NCBI GenBank assembly: GCA_045047085.1
Contig: JASFYT010000055.1
Location: 1 to 64,000, forward strand
DNA: 64,000 bases
Reading direction: 5' to 3'
Source: GCA-2401155 sp045047085
Lineage (GTDB): Bacteria; Pseudomonadota; Alphaproteobacteria; Rhizobiales; Rhizobiaceae
The position numbers and the translations under genes are program-made. The notes below the pieces were generated by a model. It worked only from the letters and a program-made list of their open reading frames with translations. It did not search any database and had not been told where the DNA came from. Positions 8,147-17,029 of this stretch are shown piece after piece; position 1 is the first letter of the stretch, and every line of letters begins with the position of its first letter.

Positions 8147-9856
8147 TTAAGGTTGACGTTCTAAAATCCAACGTACTTCCGAAACCTTTGATGCTTTCAG
8201 GTGAAGCGTGATTTGTGATGTTCTGGCGGCCCCCTCGGAGACTGCGAAGAAAATGCTTTCTTCGACGGTAATCGGGACGTCGACACAGCTGAATTTCCAG
8301 ATTTCGTCAGGGCTGATTTTCAGCAGGATATTTCGTTTGCTGGTGCCAGAGAGCAATTCAACGGAAGGGTGTATATGGAAGCGGATGGCCACATCGTCTT
8401 TGGTTGCGTATCTTGCTGTACCGCCGCCGGGAGCCTGAAACTGGTCGCTTCCCATCAAGATGTTGCCATCTTCCGATAGTTCCAGCATGCGGTGATGAAC
8501 AATTCCAAATGAACGCACATAGGCATCATGGCTTGCCACGACTTTATCTGTGCCACCTTCATTTTCACGCTCGACGGTCACCTTTGTGGGGCCGGAAACC
8601 ACACGCCCTTCAAGTGTGTGGTTCAAGCTGCCGGTTATCTGAAATTTACAGGAAGAAGTGTCATTGATGGTAGCTGTGGAATGGGCGGCGGTTGATCGCC
8701 AGACATCGTCCTTTGTCAGTCTTAACCGGGTATTGGCGAAAGTGGGGGCGCCGCAATTGATGATGAGGCATCTGTTTTTACTGGACATCTCGAAGGATAG
8801 GCATCCTGCATGGGCGGAAGTTGAAAGTTCACCTTGAACGGGCTTGCCGGTATCCATGATGATGGCGGTACTACTTCTCTCAAGCCTTTGAAATCCGGAA
8901 TGGCTCGCATTGGCCGGTGGCGTACCGCGGGTATCATCGTAGCGAAGGAGGGTCGCCATAAGATCTTGCTGGGTGGTTGATGTGGAATTAAATCTGGCGA
9001 GGTTTCCATCACCCATGCGGAAAAACCGGATGGCCGGGATCATACGCTCGATGGTGGAAATCAGCTCTGCCGGTGGTGGGTCCCCCTGCCATGCATATGC
9101 TTGTCTTAGGGGCAGAAGGTCTGCCAGAATTTGCGGTAGAACAGATGGGTTTCTGGAGATATGGCCGCCATCGGGCAATATCTGGCGTCGCAATTCTTCT
9201 GAAAGATGTTTTTGGGCGTTGCGAAGAGATACTTTTTGATCCGAGATACAAATCGCTGAATAGGCAAGCGCGATATGGCAGCGCAGGCGCGGCAGGCCCT
9301 CGGGGGCATCTGTTGCCATTCGGCGCAAATATCGCACATGCTGGCCGATGCTTTTCATGAACAGGCGATAAAAACTGTGATTGGTGTTTTCGACCACAAT
9401 CAGCGAATGGCAAAGCCATGCGATCAAGCGTTTTGAAGTGACTTCCAGTTCCCAGGCGGCTGGGTTATCGCTCTTTGAATTAAGCGTAATCCAATCATCA
9501 ATAAATGCTTGGGCATTGGATTGGGAAAGAGCCGTATCTGCAATGTTTAGATGGCGGAACCAGCGAAAACTATGAAGGGTTTTTTCCCATTCCAAGGTGG
9601 GGGGGGAAACCACGAACGGACTTCTCCCCTGAGTTTCAACGGTTTTTCCAGCGAAATGGAATATGCCGGCATAAAATTCCTCTGCCCTTGTGGGATCAGC
9701 AGTGCGTAAATCTTGCGGGGTGAGCAATAGGCGCTCAGGTGCCGGGCCAGACATTCTTGCAAAACCGAATGAACTCGTACGCATACGTCGCTTAAGGCGT
9801 TGCCAAAGCTCCACCAGTGTCATTCCGATTATTCGAGGTTGATCAAGATTTGCCAT
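8147..9856 (-). CDS. Heparinase II/III family protein
   Basis: A 569-residue protein resembling the heparinase II/III-like group found between rsmB and purH in rhizobia. The N-terminal two thirds are an alpha-helical toroid (for example SWELEVTSKRLIAWLCHS-type helices near residue 140 and DGGHISRNPSVLPQ near 230). From about residue 310 a beta-rich C-terminal region begins (FQRLERSSTAIIMDTG, STSAHAGCLSFEMS). The polysaccharide substrate is unknown, and in this position the protein is often thought to act on cell-surface glycans. No signal peptide is obvious. Start choice is uncertain: 9856 has a weak SD, and the ATG at 9823 is an alternative. Confidence 0.88.
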   Translation of the reverse strand: MANLDQPRIIGMTLVELWQRLKRRMRTSSFGFARMSGPAPERLLLTPQDLRTADPTRAEEFYAGIFHFAGKTVETQGRSPFVVSPPTLEWEKTLHSFRWFRHLNIADTALSQSNAQAFIDDWITLNSKSDNPAAWELEVTSKRLIAWLCHSLIVVENTNHSFYRLFMKSIGQHVRYLRRMATDAPEGLPRLRCHIALAYSAICISDQKVSLRNAQKHLSEELRRQILPDGGHISRNPSVLPQILADLLPLRQAYAWQGDPPPAELISTIERMIPAIRFFRMGDGNLARFNSTSTTQQDLMATLLRYDDTRGTPPANASHSGFQRLERSSTAIIMDTGKPVQGELSTSAHAGCLSFEMSSKNRCLIINCGAPTFANTRLRLTKDDVWRSTAAHSTATINDTSSCKFQITGSLNHTLEGRVVSGPTKVTVERENEGGTDKVVASHDAYVRSFGIVHHRMLELSEDGNILMGSDQFQAPGGGTARYATKDDVAIRFHIHPSVELLSGTSKRNILLKISPDEIWKFSCVDVPITVEESIFFAVSEGAARTSQITLHLKASKVSEVRWILERQP

Positions 9857-9985
9857 TAGGTCATGAACTCATGTCTGCATATCTAAAAGATGAGCGCAGA
9901 ATATAGAATTTTGCAGCGCCATTTCTTATCAGATTGTCACCTCACCCCTTTTGGTCGCAACTCGATGTCGAATCACCATGCTATC

Positions 9986-11335
9986 CTATCGCTTTTCAAA
10001 ACGGCAGGCAAAAAAGCCATCCAACCCGCCATCTCCTGCGTTTTCCTGTGGCAAATGATAGGGCAGGGTTCGTATGGCACCTTGACCGTTGATGAACTGG
10101 CCCAGAGTGGGAAATTCCTGTTTGTCGAGAGGGAGTAATTTGAGATCGTCGCAATCCTTCATTACTTGTGCCAGCAGATTTTCGCCTTCGCTTTTTAACA
10201 GGGAACAGTTGGAAAAAACCAGAATGCCACCGGGGCGCACGAATTCTTTTGCCTTCAGAATCAATTGGTATTGGAGTTTTGCCAGAGCGTCGATGTCGTC
10301 GCGGGTTTTGGTCCACATTATATCCGGATGTCGCCGGATGGTGCCAGTAGATGAGCAAGGCGCGTCGAGCAGTACAGCATCAAAAGGTTCCGGGCATTGC
10401 CATTCCATAATATCGGCTTCGATCAGGCTGGCTTTGAGCTTCAGACGGTTCAGGTTTTCCTGTAGCCGTATCAGCCTTGGGGCGGAGACATCAAGCGCTG
10501 TTACATTGCCGCCGCGTGTTGCAATTTGCGCGGTTTTTCCGCCGGGTGCTGCACATAAATCCAGAACGGACTTGCCGGACACATCACCGAGCAATGTTGC
10601 CGGTATGCTGGCTGCTGCATCCTGAACCCACCATTCCCCCTCTTCAAAGCCCTCCATTTGGCTGACGGGGGTTTTGCTGGATATTCTAACTGTGCCGGTT
10701 TCCAATACCCGCCCCTCAAGTTTTTCTGCCCATTTTTGCGAGTCGGATTTTGTGGTTACATCGAGTTGAGATTCGAGCAGAAGCATTTTGGATATATCAT
10801 CCAGCTTTGCTTTGCCGTAGTCGCTTCTGATTTGCTTTGCCAACCAGTCAGGGAAGATTTTACCATTGTCGCTTGATTGCAGCAGTGCTTCCTTCTCGTT
10901 TGTTATCCGACGCAGGACCGCATTTGCCAGATTTTTGAAGCGCGTGGTGCGCTTGTCTTCGGCTATTGCTGTTACCCCGAGGTTAACCGCCGCGCTATCT
11001 GGAATATCCATATAGAGGATCTGTGCGGCTGCGATGTGCAGGGAATGGATGAGCCAGCGTGCGCGTTTGGGCGGTTTTCTATCCATTGTTTTTTTCAGGA
11101 CAGTTTCGATTTGTACACGGCGACGAAGTGCAATCATCAACATGGCGCGGATCATTGCTCGATCCTTGGCAATCAGTGCGCGGTAGGTGGAAAGGCCATG
11201 AGCCTCATCACACAGGGCATCAAGGTTGCGTGCATCATCAACGACACGGGTTAGAATTTGCGTTGCGACCTTGCGGGCAACAAGGCCTGTGCGAGCTTTG
11301 CTTTCAGGTTGGTATGAATTGTTTTCTTTGTTCAA
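9986..11335 (-). CDS. rsmB: 16S rRNA m5C967 methyltransferase (RsmB/Sun family)
   Basis: About 449 residues. The N-terminal NusB-like domain (GLVARKVATQIL, KDRAMIRAML, AVNLGVTAIAEDKRTTRFKNLANAVLRR) is followed by a SAM-dependent RNA methyltransferase domain with LDLCAAPGGKTAQIA, DAVLLDAPCSSTGTIRRHPD (catalytic Cys in the PCSS motif) and the second Cys in VFSNCSLL. It methylates a cytosine of 16S rRNA. No ATG fits the family N-terminus. The TTG at 11335 gives MNKENNSYQPE just before the conserved GLVARK region and is the best guess. The open frame runs on to 11581, antisense to the DUF1674 gene, and that part is not family-like. Confidence 0.93.
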   Translation of the reverse strand: MNKENNSYQPESKARTGLVARKVATQILTRVVDDARNLDALCDEAHGLSTYRALIAKDRAMIRAMLMIALRRRVQIETVLKKTMDRKPPKRARWLIHSLHIAAAQILYMDIPDSAAVNLGVTAIAEDKRTTRFKNLANAVLRRITNEKEALLQSSDNGKIFPDWLAKQIRSDYGKAKLDDISKMLLLESQLDVTTKSDSQKWAEKLEGRVLETGTVRISSKTPVSQMEGFEEGEWWVQDAAASIPATLLGDVSGKSVLDLCAAPGGKTAQIATRGGNVTALDVSAPRLIRLQENLNRLKLKASLIEADIMEWQCPEPFDAVLLDAPCSSTGTIRRHPDIMWTKTRDDIDALAKLQYQLILKAKEFVRPGGILVFSNCSLLKSEGENLLAQVMKDCDDLKLLPLDKQEFPTLGQFINGQGAIRTLPYHLPQENAGDGGLDGFFACRFEKR

Positions 11336-11457
11336 GCGGTTTGTATCCAGAGGTTGTTTTGGGGCTTTTTGGTACCCAAATTTCAAACAGTTTCTGGCAT
11401 TTATTCGCAGAAACTGTAACACTGACTTTGTATATATCTCTAAGTGGCGTTGGTTGC

Positions 11458-11673
11458 ATGAAAAAAAATCAGGAAAATGAAACTGGCGAAGAGAGTGAAG
11501 TTCGCCGTGACCTTCCGGAAGCAGCAAAACGTGCTCTGGCAGAGGCCAAAACTCGCCGGGCACAGATTGACGAAGTTGCATATTCTATGCCCAAAGAGCT
11601 GAACGGCCCAAAGGGGTTGGAACCATCTCGTTACGGAGACTGGGAAAAGGACGGCATTACCAGCGACTTTTAG
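11458..11673 (+). CDS. DUF1674 family protein (SDHAF4-like)
   Basis: A 71-residue protein ending in the conserved block GPKGLEPSRYGDWEKDGITSDF of the DUF1674 family, whose mitochondrial relative SDHAF4/Sdh8 assists flavinated SdhA during assembly of succinate dehydrogenase. The N-terminal half is charged and low in complexity. The ATG at 11458 gives MKKNQENETGEE; the longer open frame from 11059 is antisense to rsmB and is not family-like. The gene is divergent from rsmB, its usual neighbour in Rhizobiales. Function by homology only. Confidence 0.85.
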   Translation: MKKNQENETGEESEVRRDLPEAAKRALAEAKTRRAQIDEVAYSMPKELNGPKGLEPSRYGDWEKDGITSDF

Positions 11674-11795
11674 GGATGTGGCTCTAAGTACTATTTCAAG
11701 TCGATGCACCATTGTTGTCGGTGCCATCTGCAGGCTTGTTTTGAGATGCACAACCAGATGAAATTCGAGTATTACGACGAAATTTCTAAATTGTG

Positions 11796-11810
11796 TTAAG
11801 TCGAAATTAA
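11796..11810. promoter_or_regulatory. CtrA-like box upstream of tadG-like gene
   Basis: A perfect TTAA-N7-TTAA sequence (TTAA at 11796-11799 and 11807-11810), 130 bp before the TadG-like start. It matches the binding consensus of the alphaproteobacterial cell-cycle regulator CtrA, which controls Flp pilus genes in Caulobacter. Similar boxes precede pilus genes at 52623, 53891 and 54731. Confidence 0.5.
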
Positions 11811-11939
11811 GACCGTATGCGGTAAAACACTCTATAGATCCAATGATTGCTGCTGAAGATGCAGGTTTCTTGTGTTCAGTCATGGAATTTTGGCCCGTTG
11901 CTTGTTTGATTTTCAGCAAGCCATCAGTTGGAGAGTGTC

Positions 11940-13274
11940 ATGCAACAGAAAATGACAAAGAAATCGCTGTTTAAACAATTTGCACGAAATGCTCGGGGCG
12001 GAATTGCTGCCCCTGCGAGCATTGCATTTCTGGCCATAATACTGTCTGCGGGAGCGGCGGTGGACTATAGCCGTATCAGCCATACAAAAACGATTGTTGC
12101 AGATGCGCTTGATGCGGCATTGTTGGCCGCGGCAAAAGATTTGAGTACGGGCGCAGTATCGGCCAATGATTTAGAAGGAAAGTTCTCGAATTTCTTCTTA
12201 GCCAATGTGGAACTTCGTTCCAAGCAAACAGATGTCTTTGTGGTCAAGGAATTTGATGCGGACCCTAATACCGGTATTGTTTCTGCGACGGTGGAGGCAG
12301 ATTTAAAGATGTCCTTTATGGGTATTGTCGGCAAGGATCGGGTGAAAATACCTTTGGCCTCTGAAGTCCGGTATAAAACCGATGAAATTGAACTTGCGAT
12401 GATGCTGGATGTTACAGGTTCCATGCAAACAAATGGCAAACTTAATTCATTGAAGAAGGCTGCAGCAGATGCGGTTGATATATTGATTCCTGTAGGTGGA
12501 AATCCTAACGGAAAAGTACGCATTGGCATGGTGCCATATTCCTATGCTGTCAATGCTGGAATTTATGCAAAGACGGTCAATAACAAATTTGGCGGCAATA
12601 CCAATCCTGGTGGGTATTCCGTTCCCAAAGGTGTAAATACGAAAAACTGTTTGGTGGAGCGGGCTGGTGTGAATGTCTTCACGGATGTGGGCTATCTTAC
12701 TGCGCCTATTCCTACGGATGTTCGGGCTGGATGCCCCGAAACAGCTATTCGCCCTTTGACAGATGATCGCGATGCGCTGATTGCTGACCTGAAAAGCCTA
12801 AAGGCAAATGGTTATACGGCAGGCCACATGGGGGTTGCCTGGACCTATTACATGTTATCTGAGAATTGGCGGGACCTGTGGCCCTCTGACTCGAAGCCCA
12901 ACGATTATTCCCCGAACGTTCAGAAAATTGCAATTTTGATGACAGATGGGATATTCAATACCTATTATCAGGGTACAGAAGGGACGCCTTATGTCGATTC
13001 TGGATTTCCCCAAGTAAATCCTTACAAGGCGTCTCCCGCCACGGCCATCGGCCTTTGTGACCACATGAAGCAGGACAAAGGTGGTGACCCTGGCATCATT
13101 GTATATTCGATAGCTTTTGATGCGCCCAAAGACGCGCAGCAAACTTTGAAGGATTGTGCTACACCGGATACAGCAGAAACCAAGTATTATCACTCAGCAA
13201 AAACTGAGGAAGAATTACGTGCGGTATTCCAGCAAATCGCATTCAATATTCAGAAATTACGTATTTCTAAATAG
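11940..13274 (+). CDS. TadG-like pilus-associated protein with von Willebrand A domain
   Basis: A 444-residue protein. The N-terminal Flp/TadE-type membrane anchor (RNARGGIAAPASIAFLAIILSAGAAVDYSR, one TM segment at about residues 20-40) is followed by a periplasmic von Willebrand factor A domain. The domain has a MIDAS motif in the form DVTGSM near residue 155 and ILMTDGIFN near residue 325. TadG proteins help assemble or anchor Flp pili. The ATG at 11940 follows GGAGA (11930-11934); an in-frame TTG at 11928 overlaps that SD. It is distant from the main tad cluster (51-64 kb), but a CtrA-like box upstream links them. The TadG name is by architecture. Confidence 0.88.
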   Translation: MQQKMTKKSLFKQFARNARGGIAAPASIAFLAIILSAGAAVDYSRISHTKTIVADALDAALLAAAKDLSTGAVSANDLEGKFSNFFLANVELRSKQTDVFVVKEFDADPNTGIVSATVEADLKMSFMGIVGKDRVKIPLASEVRYKTDEIELAMMLDVTGSMQTNGKLNSLKKAAADAVDILIPVGGNPNGKVRIGMVPYSYAVNAGIYAKTVNNKFGGNTNPGGYSVPKGVNTKNCLVERAGVNVFTDVGYLTAPIPTDVRAGCPETAIRPLTDDRDALIADLKSLKANGYTAGHMGVAWTYYMLSENWRDLWPSDSKPNDYSPNVQKIAILMTDGIFNTYYQGTEGTPYVDSGFPQVNPYKASPATAIGLCDHMKQDKGGDPGIIVYSIAFDAPKDAQQTLKDCATPDTAETKYYHSAKTEEELRAVFQQIAFNIQKLRISK

Positions 13275-13464
13275 TGATGAGATACTCGTGATCATCTGAT
13301 TTATTAATTGTTTATTAAGGTTGTTGTGCTGATATCATAAGGCCCACACAAGTAGTGGGTGTTACTTGATTGTATCAGAGTAGGGCCATCCTATGCGTTT
13401 TGTGCATAGCAGCATTGAAATATATTGCATTGCACAAATTTTGGTTCATACTATATTAACAACA
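13275..13464. other. Intergenic spacer with small hairpins and a TTAA-N7-TTAA box
   Basis: No gene is seen here. A TTAA-N7-TTAA sequence lies at 13304-13318 in AT-rich DNA. Short inverted repeats follow: CCCAC...GTGGG near 13343-13359 and CTATGC...GCATAG near 13391-13409. The right end holds a sigma-70-like promoter (TTGCAC 13430-13435, 16 bp, TATATT 13452-13457) that points into the hairpin-rich RNA described next. Confidence 0.5.
13430..13457 (+). promoter_or_regulatory. Sigma-70-like promoter of the anti-SD small RNA
   Basis: TTGCAC (13430-13435), a 16-bp spacer and TATATT (13452-13457). The predicted start, at about 13464, lies directly in front of the first of four hairpins. Confidence 0.6.
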
Positions 13465-13605
13465 TCCAACGGACGTATTCGTTGGTCCTCTATCGGGTTT
13501 ATCCTCCTCCCAAACCCGATAGCCTGGCCGGTTTATCCTCCTCCCAAACCGGTCAACTCATAAGATGCCCACCGTATTCTCCTCCCGCGGTGGGCATTCT
13601 TATTT
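13464..13605 (+). ncRNA. Probable 'cuckoo'-type small RNA with three anti-Shine-Dalgarno hairpins
   Basis: About 140 nt of stacked hairpins and no credible ORF. H0: CCAACG (13466-13471) pairs with CGTTGG (13480-13485). H1: a perfect 10-bp stem 13491-13500/13512-13521. H2: a 9-bp stem 13526-13534/13546-13554 with one G-U pair. H1 and H2 have the identical 11-nt loop ATCCTCCTCCC. H3: a 9-bp stem 13566-13574/13588-13596 with loop TATTCTCCTCCCG, followed by a T-rich tail that makes it the terminator. The stems differ in sequence but the loop is conserved, so selection acts on the CCUCC loop, which is complementary to Shine-Dalgarno sequences. Cuckoo RNAs of alphaproteobacteria (such as CcsR in Rhodobacter) have this architecture, usually with two such hairpins. 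Its targets are unknown. Confidence 0.8.
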
Positions 13606-13880
13606 CTGGAGTTGGGCTTTCATTTTTGTACTCACGGGCGTTTCCAAGCTTTGCTTGGGCCCTGCGTAAGCGCGGCGCATTAGCGCCAGGTTCCCACGCT
13701 CGCCCTTTGGGCTCTCATTCTTTTTCCAAAAATTAATCGGATCGTTCACTCGCTCTATCCTCCCGTAGCTGCCACGCCGGAGGCGGGAGCGAAGAGCGAC
13801 CGGCGCTAATGCGCCGCGCCTTCGCAGGCCTGAGCGCAGCGAAGATATGCCGTGAGAAAGAAAACCTAAGCAGAATAAAT
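13606..13880. repeat. Repeat-rich convergent spacer, including copy A of an intergenic repeat family
   Basis: No gene is seen. CGCGGCGCATTAGCGCC at 13671-13687 recurs exactly inverted at 13802-13818. A large hairpin is possible between them (TCGCTCT and CTCCCG near 13748-13766 with CGGGAG and AGAGCGA near 13783-13799). The segment 13800-13866, read on the minus strand, starts TTTTCTTTCTCACGGC and contains CCTGCGAAGGCGCGG, matching the repeats at 16451 and 42719. The palindrome GCAGAATAAATTTATTCTGC overlaps the acsA stop at 13870-13889. Confidence 0.7.
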
Positions 13881-15839
13881 TTATTCTGCCTTATTCTGCC
13901 GATTTTCAATCAAATCTTCCACCACTCCGGGATCAGCGAGTGTTGACGTGTCACCCAGGGTTGCAAAATCATCTTCGGCAATCTTTCGCAGAATGCGGCG
14001 CATGATTTTTCCGGAGCGGGTTTTTGGCAGACCGGGAGCCCATTGCAGGGCGTCGGGTGTTGCGATTGGACCGATTTCCTTGCGCACATGGGCGCGGAGC
14101 TCTTGTCTTAGCTCGTCGCTTGGCTCCACTCCGTTCATCAAGGTAACATAGCAATAGATGCCCTGACCCTTGATTGGGTGTGGATAGCCCACGACTGCTG
14201 CTTCAGATACGGCTTCGTGTGATACCAAAGCCGATTCAACTTCGGCTGTTCCCATGCGGTGGCCGGAAACGTTTATCACGTCATCAACGCGACCGGTGAT
14301 CCAGTAATAGCCATCTTCATCTCGGCGACAGCCGTCACCAGTGAAATACTTGCCCTTGTAGGTGGAGAAATAGGTTTCAACGAAGCGTTTGTGATCGCCG
14401 TAAAGGGTACGCATCTGGCCGGGCCATGAATCTGTGATGCAAAGATTGCCGGAGGCCGCACCCTCAAGAGGTTCACCTTCGCCATCAACCAGTTGCAGTT
14501 GCACGCCGGGAAGAGGGTATGTGGCAGAGCCGGGTTTAAGCGCGGTTGCGCCCGGTAGCGGTGAAATCATGATACCACCGGTTTCAGTTTGCCACCAAGT
14601 ATCAACAATTGGGCAACGATTATCGCCAACCACGCGGTAATACCATTCCCATGCTTCAGGATTGATCGGTTCGCCAACAGAGCCCAAAATACGCAGGGAT
14701 TTACGTGAGGTTTTGGTCACATGGTCATCGCCTGCACCCATCAAAGCGCGGAGGGCGGTGGGCGCCGTATAGAAAATATTGACCTGATGCTTGTCGCAGA
14801 CATCCCAGAAGCGTGACGGGGTCGGATAATTCGGAACACCTTCAAACATCAAGGTCGTTGCACCGTTGGCCAGCGGGCCGTAGACGATATATGAGTGGCC
14901 GGTAACCCAGCCCACATCTGCTGTACACCAATAAATATCGCCATCGTGATAATCAAAGACATATTGATGGGTGAAGGACGCCCAGACCAGATAACCGCCT
15001 GTGGTGTGTAATACGCCTTTGGGCTGGCCGGTTGAACCGGAAGTATAAAGAATGAAAAGCGGATCTTCGGCGTTCATTTCTTCTGGTGGGCAATCGGCGG
15101 ATGCGTCATCAACAACGTCATGATACCAGATATCGCGGCTATCATCCCAGTTGATATTGCCGCCAGTGCGTTTGACGACCAGAACGCCTTCTACGTCCAT
15201 TCCTTTTTTTGCGGCAATTACGATTGCATCATCGGCATTTTGTTTCAGCGGAATGGGTTTGCCGCCGCGTACGCCTTCATCGGCTGTGATTACAAAATGG
15301 CTTCGACAATCGACAATCCGGCCAGCCAGTGCTTCGGGAGAAAAGCCACCGAAAACAATGGAATGCACGGCACCAATGCGCGCACAGGCAAGCATGGCAT
15401 AAGATGCTTCCAGTATCATCGGCATATAGATGGTGACCCGGTCGCCTTTGGAAACGCCATTGGATTTTAATGCATTGGCCAGTTTGCACACATGCATGTG
15501 GAGTTCATTATATGTGACTTTGGCATCGTCATTTGGGTCGTCGCCTTCCCAAATAATTGCTACCTGATCGCCTCTGGTGGCCAAATGACGGTCAATACAA
15601 TTGGCGCTTACGTTGAGGGCCCCGTCTTCGAACCACTTGATCGATACATCTGGATATTCAAAGGTTGTGTTTTTGACTGTGGAATAGGGTTTGATCCAGT
15701 CAATGCGCTTTCCTTCTTCGCCCCAAAAGGCATTTGGGTCTTTAACGCTTGCCTCGTACATGTCCTGATATTTCTGTTTATCAATCAGTGCATGGGCTGC
15801 GGCTTCAGGTGTTACTTCATAAATGTGTGTTTCAGTCAT
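13881..15839 (-). CDS. acsA: Acetyl-CoA synthetase
   Basis: A 652-residue AMP-forming acetate:CoA ligase of normal length. The N-terminal ACAS domain includes the WIKPYSTVKNTTF region. The adenylate-forming core shows YTSGSTGQPKGVLHTTGGY near residue 265, DTWWQTETGG near 415 and YFTGDGCRRDEDGYYWITGRVDDVINVSGHR near 495. The acetylation-regulated lysine lies in the PKTRSGKIMRR motif near the C-terminus. It activates acetate for central metabolism and, with malate synthase G at 1834, fits two-carbon metabolism. The ATG follows a strong GGAGGAGGG. The gene is convergent with the small RNA, with a repeat element between them. Confidence 0.98.
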   Translation of the reverse strand: MTETHIYEVTPEAAAHALIDKQKYQDMYEASVKDPNAFWGEEGKRIDWIKPYSTVKNTTFEYPDVSIKWFEDGALNVSANCIDRHLATRGDQVAIIWEGDDPNDDAKVTYNELHMHVCKLANALKSNGVSKGDRVTIYMPMILEASYAMLACARIGAVHSIVFGGFSPEALAGRIVDCRSHFVITADEGVRGGKPIPLKQNADDAIVIAAKKGMDVEGVLVVKRTGGNINWDDSRDIWYHDVVDDASADCPPEEMNAEDPLFILYTSGSTGQPKGVLHTTGGYLVWASFTHQYVFDYHDGDIYWCTADVGWVTGHSYIVYGPLANGATTLMFEGVPNYPTPSRFWDVCDKHQVNIFYTAPTALRALMGAGDDHVTKTSRKSLRILGSVGEPINPEAWEWYYRVVGDNRCPIVDTWWQTETGGIMISPLPGATALKPGSATYPLPGVQLQLVDGEGEPLEGAASGNLCITDSWPGQMRTLYGDHKRFVETYFSTYKGKYFTGDGCRRDEDGYYWITGRVDDVINVSGHRMGTAEVESALVSHEAVSEAAVVGYPHPIKGQGIYCYVTLMNGVEPSDELRQELRAHVRKEIGPIATPDALQWAPGLPKTRSGKIMRRILRKIAEDDFATLGDTSTLADPGVVEDLIENRQNKAE

Positions 15840-16072
15840 TGAAAATCCCTCCTCCGGTCCCAGCCATCACGTCGGGGCAGCTGGATACAAAAAAACTTAT
15901 CCTATGACCTATAAATATTTGGCGGCGCTGTCCATTAGACCAACGCCTCACATGGTCAAATGCGTCAATATAGCCGGGAAAGGTCCAGATAGTTAAAATT
16001 TTAAGGAATTTAACCTAATCTGCCAAGTTAATTCAGTAATTCTCCTTTTTGTATTGAGTGTAGGAGTGGGAT

Positions 16073-16450
16073 ATGAGTTTTTCTGTAGGCAGAAATCTGG
16101 CTGTTTTGGGTCTGACACTGGTTCTTGTGGGGTGTTCACTGCCACCAAGAATTATCTGGCATGATACTTCATGGTGTACACCGTGGAGTTTGAAATATGT
16201 GCTCAATCGGGTCGCCAGCCGCTTTGGCCCGGTTTCCATTCACTCCACCCATCGTTGGCCTCTGGAAAATCGACGCAAGGGCGGCAAGCGAAAATCCTAT
16301 CATCTCACTTGTCGGGCTGTTGATTTTTCGGTCAGCGGTGAGCCACGGAGCGTGATCCGGTTTTTGAAATCACTGCCTCAAGTGGGTGGATATAGTTATT
16401 ATAAAAAAGGTTTTTACCATATCGATAACGGCCCTAGACGGACTTGGTAG
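16073..16450 (+). CDS. Small lipoprotein with a peptidase M15-like (D-Ala-D-Ala carboxypeptidase) domain
   Basis: A 125-residue protein. The N-terminus has a lipoprotein signal (LVLVGC, Cys at residue 21). The rest matches the compact DUF882/peptidase M15A-like fold: SIHSTHRWP near residue 57, HLTCRAVDFSV near 77 with the His...Asp metal ligands, and GFYHIDNGPRR at the end with the third ligand. It is probably a periplasmic peptidoglycan-processing or binding protein. SD AGGAG precedes the ATG. The stop is followed immediately by a repeat element shared with two other gene ends. Confidence 0.8.
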   Translation: MSFSVGRNLAVLGLTLVLVGCSLPPRIIWHDTSWCTPWSLKYVLNRVASRFGPVSIHSTHRWPLENRRKGGKRKSYHLTCRAVDFSVSGEPRSVIRFLKSLPQVGGYSYYKKGFYHIDNGPRRTW

Positions 16451-16560
16451 TTTTCTTTCTCACGGCGTATCCTCCACATTTTTAGTGGCATGTCTTCGAC
16501 ATGACGCTCGGGCCTGCGAAGGCGCGGTCTGACCGGCCGGGCAGCTCTTTGCTGCCTTGA
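16451..16560 (+). repeat. Intergenic repeat family, copy B
   Basis: It begins directly after the M15-like stop codon: TTTTCTTTCTCACGGCGTAT, a hairpin CATGTC-TTC-GACATG, GGGCCTGCGAAGGCGCGG, then GC-rich inverted repeats. About 110 bp align with 42719-42830, and the ends also match the minus-strand copy at 13800-13866. All three lie between convergent transcription units. Confidence 0.75.
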
Positions 16561-16568
16561 TCGCGTAG

Positions 16569-17015
16569 TTAGAGTTGATTGAACGGTTTCAGAGTTTCCC
16601 CGTTTAGGCCACCCATGCGGCATATTTCTGTCCATTCATCATCGCGAACGGGCTGAACCGAGAGGCGCATGCTTTTTACCAATGCGGATTCTGACAAAGC
16701 ATCGCTGGCTTTTACATCGGAAAGCTTTACAGGCACCGGCATATCGCAAAGGGCACGGATATGGACGCAATCCCAGCGCTCATCATCGGTTGTGCTATCT
16801 GGTGCGCTTAAAGCGGAAACTTCAATAATGCCTACAATCTCAAGGCCTTCATTGGAGTGATAGAAGAAACCACGATCACCAATTTTCATAGCACGCATAT
16901 TGTTGCGGGCCTGATAATTGCGAATGCCATCCCATTCTTCGCCGGCATCCCCTTTGGCTTTTTGGTTTTCCCATGACCATTTAAAGGGCTCCGACTTGAA
17001 CAACCAATATTGCAT
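16569..17015 (-). CDS. EVE domain protein
   Basis: A 148-residue single-domain EVE (PUA-like) protein, starting MQYWLFKSEPFKWSW with WDGIRNYQARNNMR near residue 28 and GFFYHSN near 50, all family hallmarks. EVE domains read modified nucleobases, for instance 5-methylcytosine derivatives in DNA or modified RNA; the ligand of the stand-alone bacterial form is unclear. It lies 14 bases after gpsA on the same strand and is probably co-transcribed with tsaD and gpsA. In many relatives a YciI-family gene lies between gpsA and the EVE gene; it is absent here. Confidence 0.92.
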   Translation of the reverse strand: MQYWLFKSEPFKWSWENQKAKGDAGEEWDGIRNYQARNNMRAMKIGDRGFFYHSNEGLEIVGIIEVSALSAPDSTTDDERWDCVHIRALCDMPVPVKLSDVKASDALSESALVKSMRLSVQPVRDDEWTEICRMGGLNGETLKPFNQL

Positions 17016-17029
17016 TTATTCCTCCGAGT

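Noticed and set aside
11440..11919. 159-codon minus-strand open frame
   Set aside because: Antisense to DUF1674 and its downstream spacer, without SD or family pattern; it would also cross the CtrA-like box.
13425..13736. 103-codon open frame across the small RNA
   Set aside because: Its repeated PPPKPDS-like words are only translations of the repeated hairpin loops, and the DNA is constrained as structured RNA.
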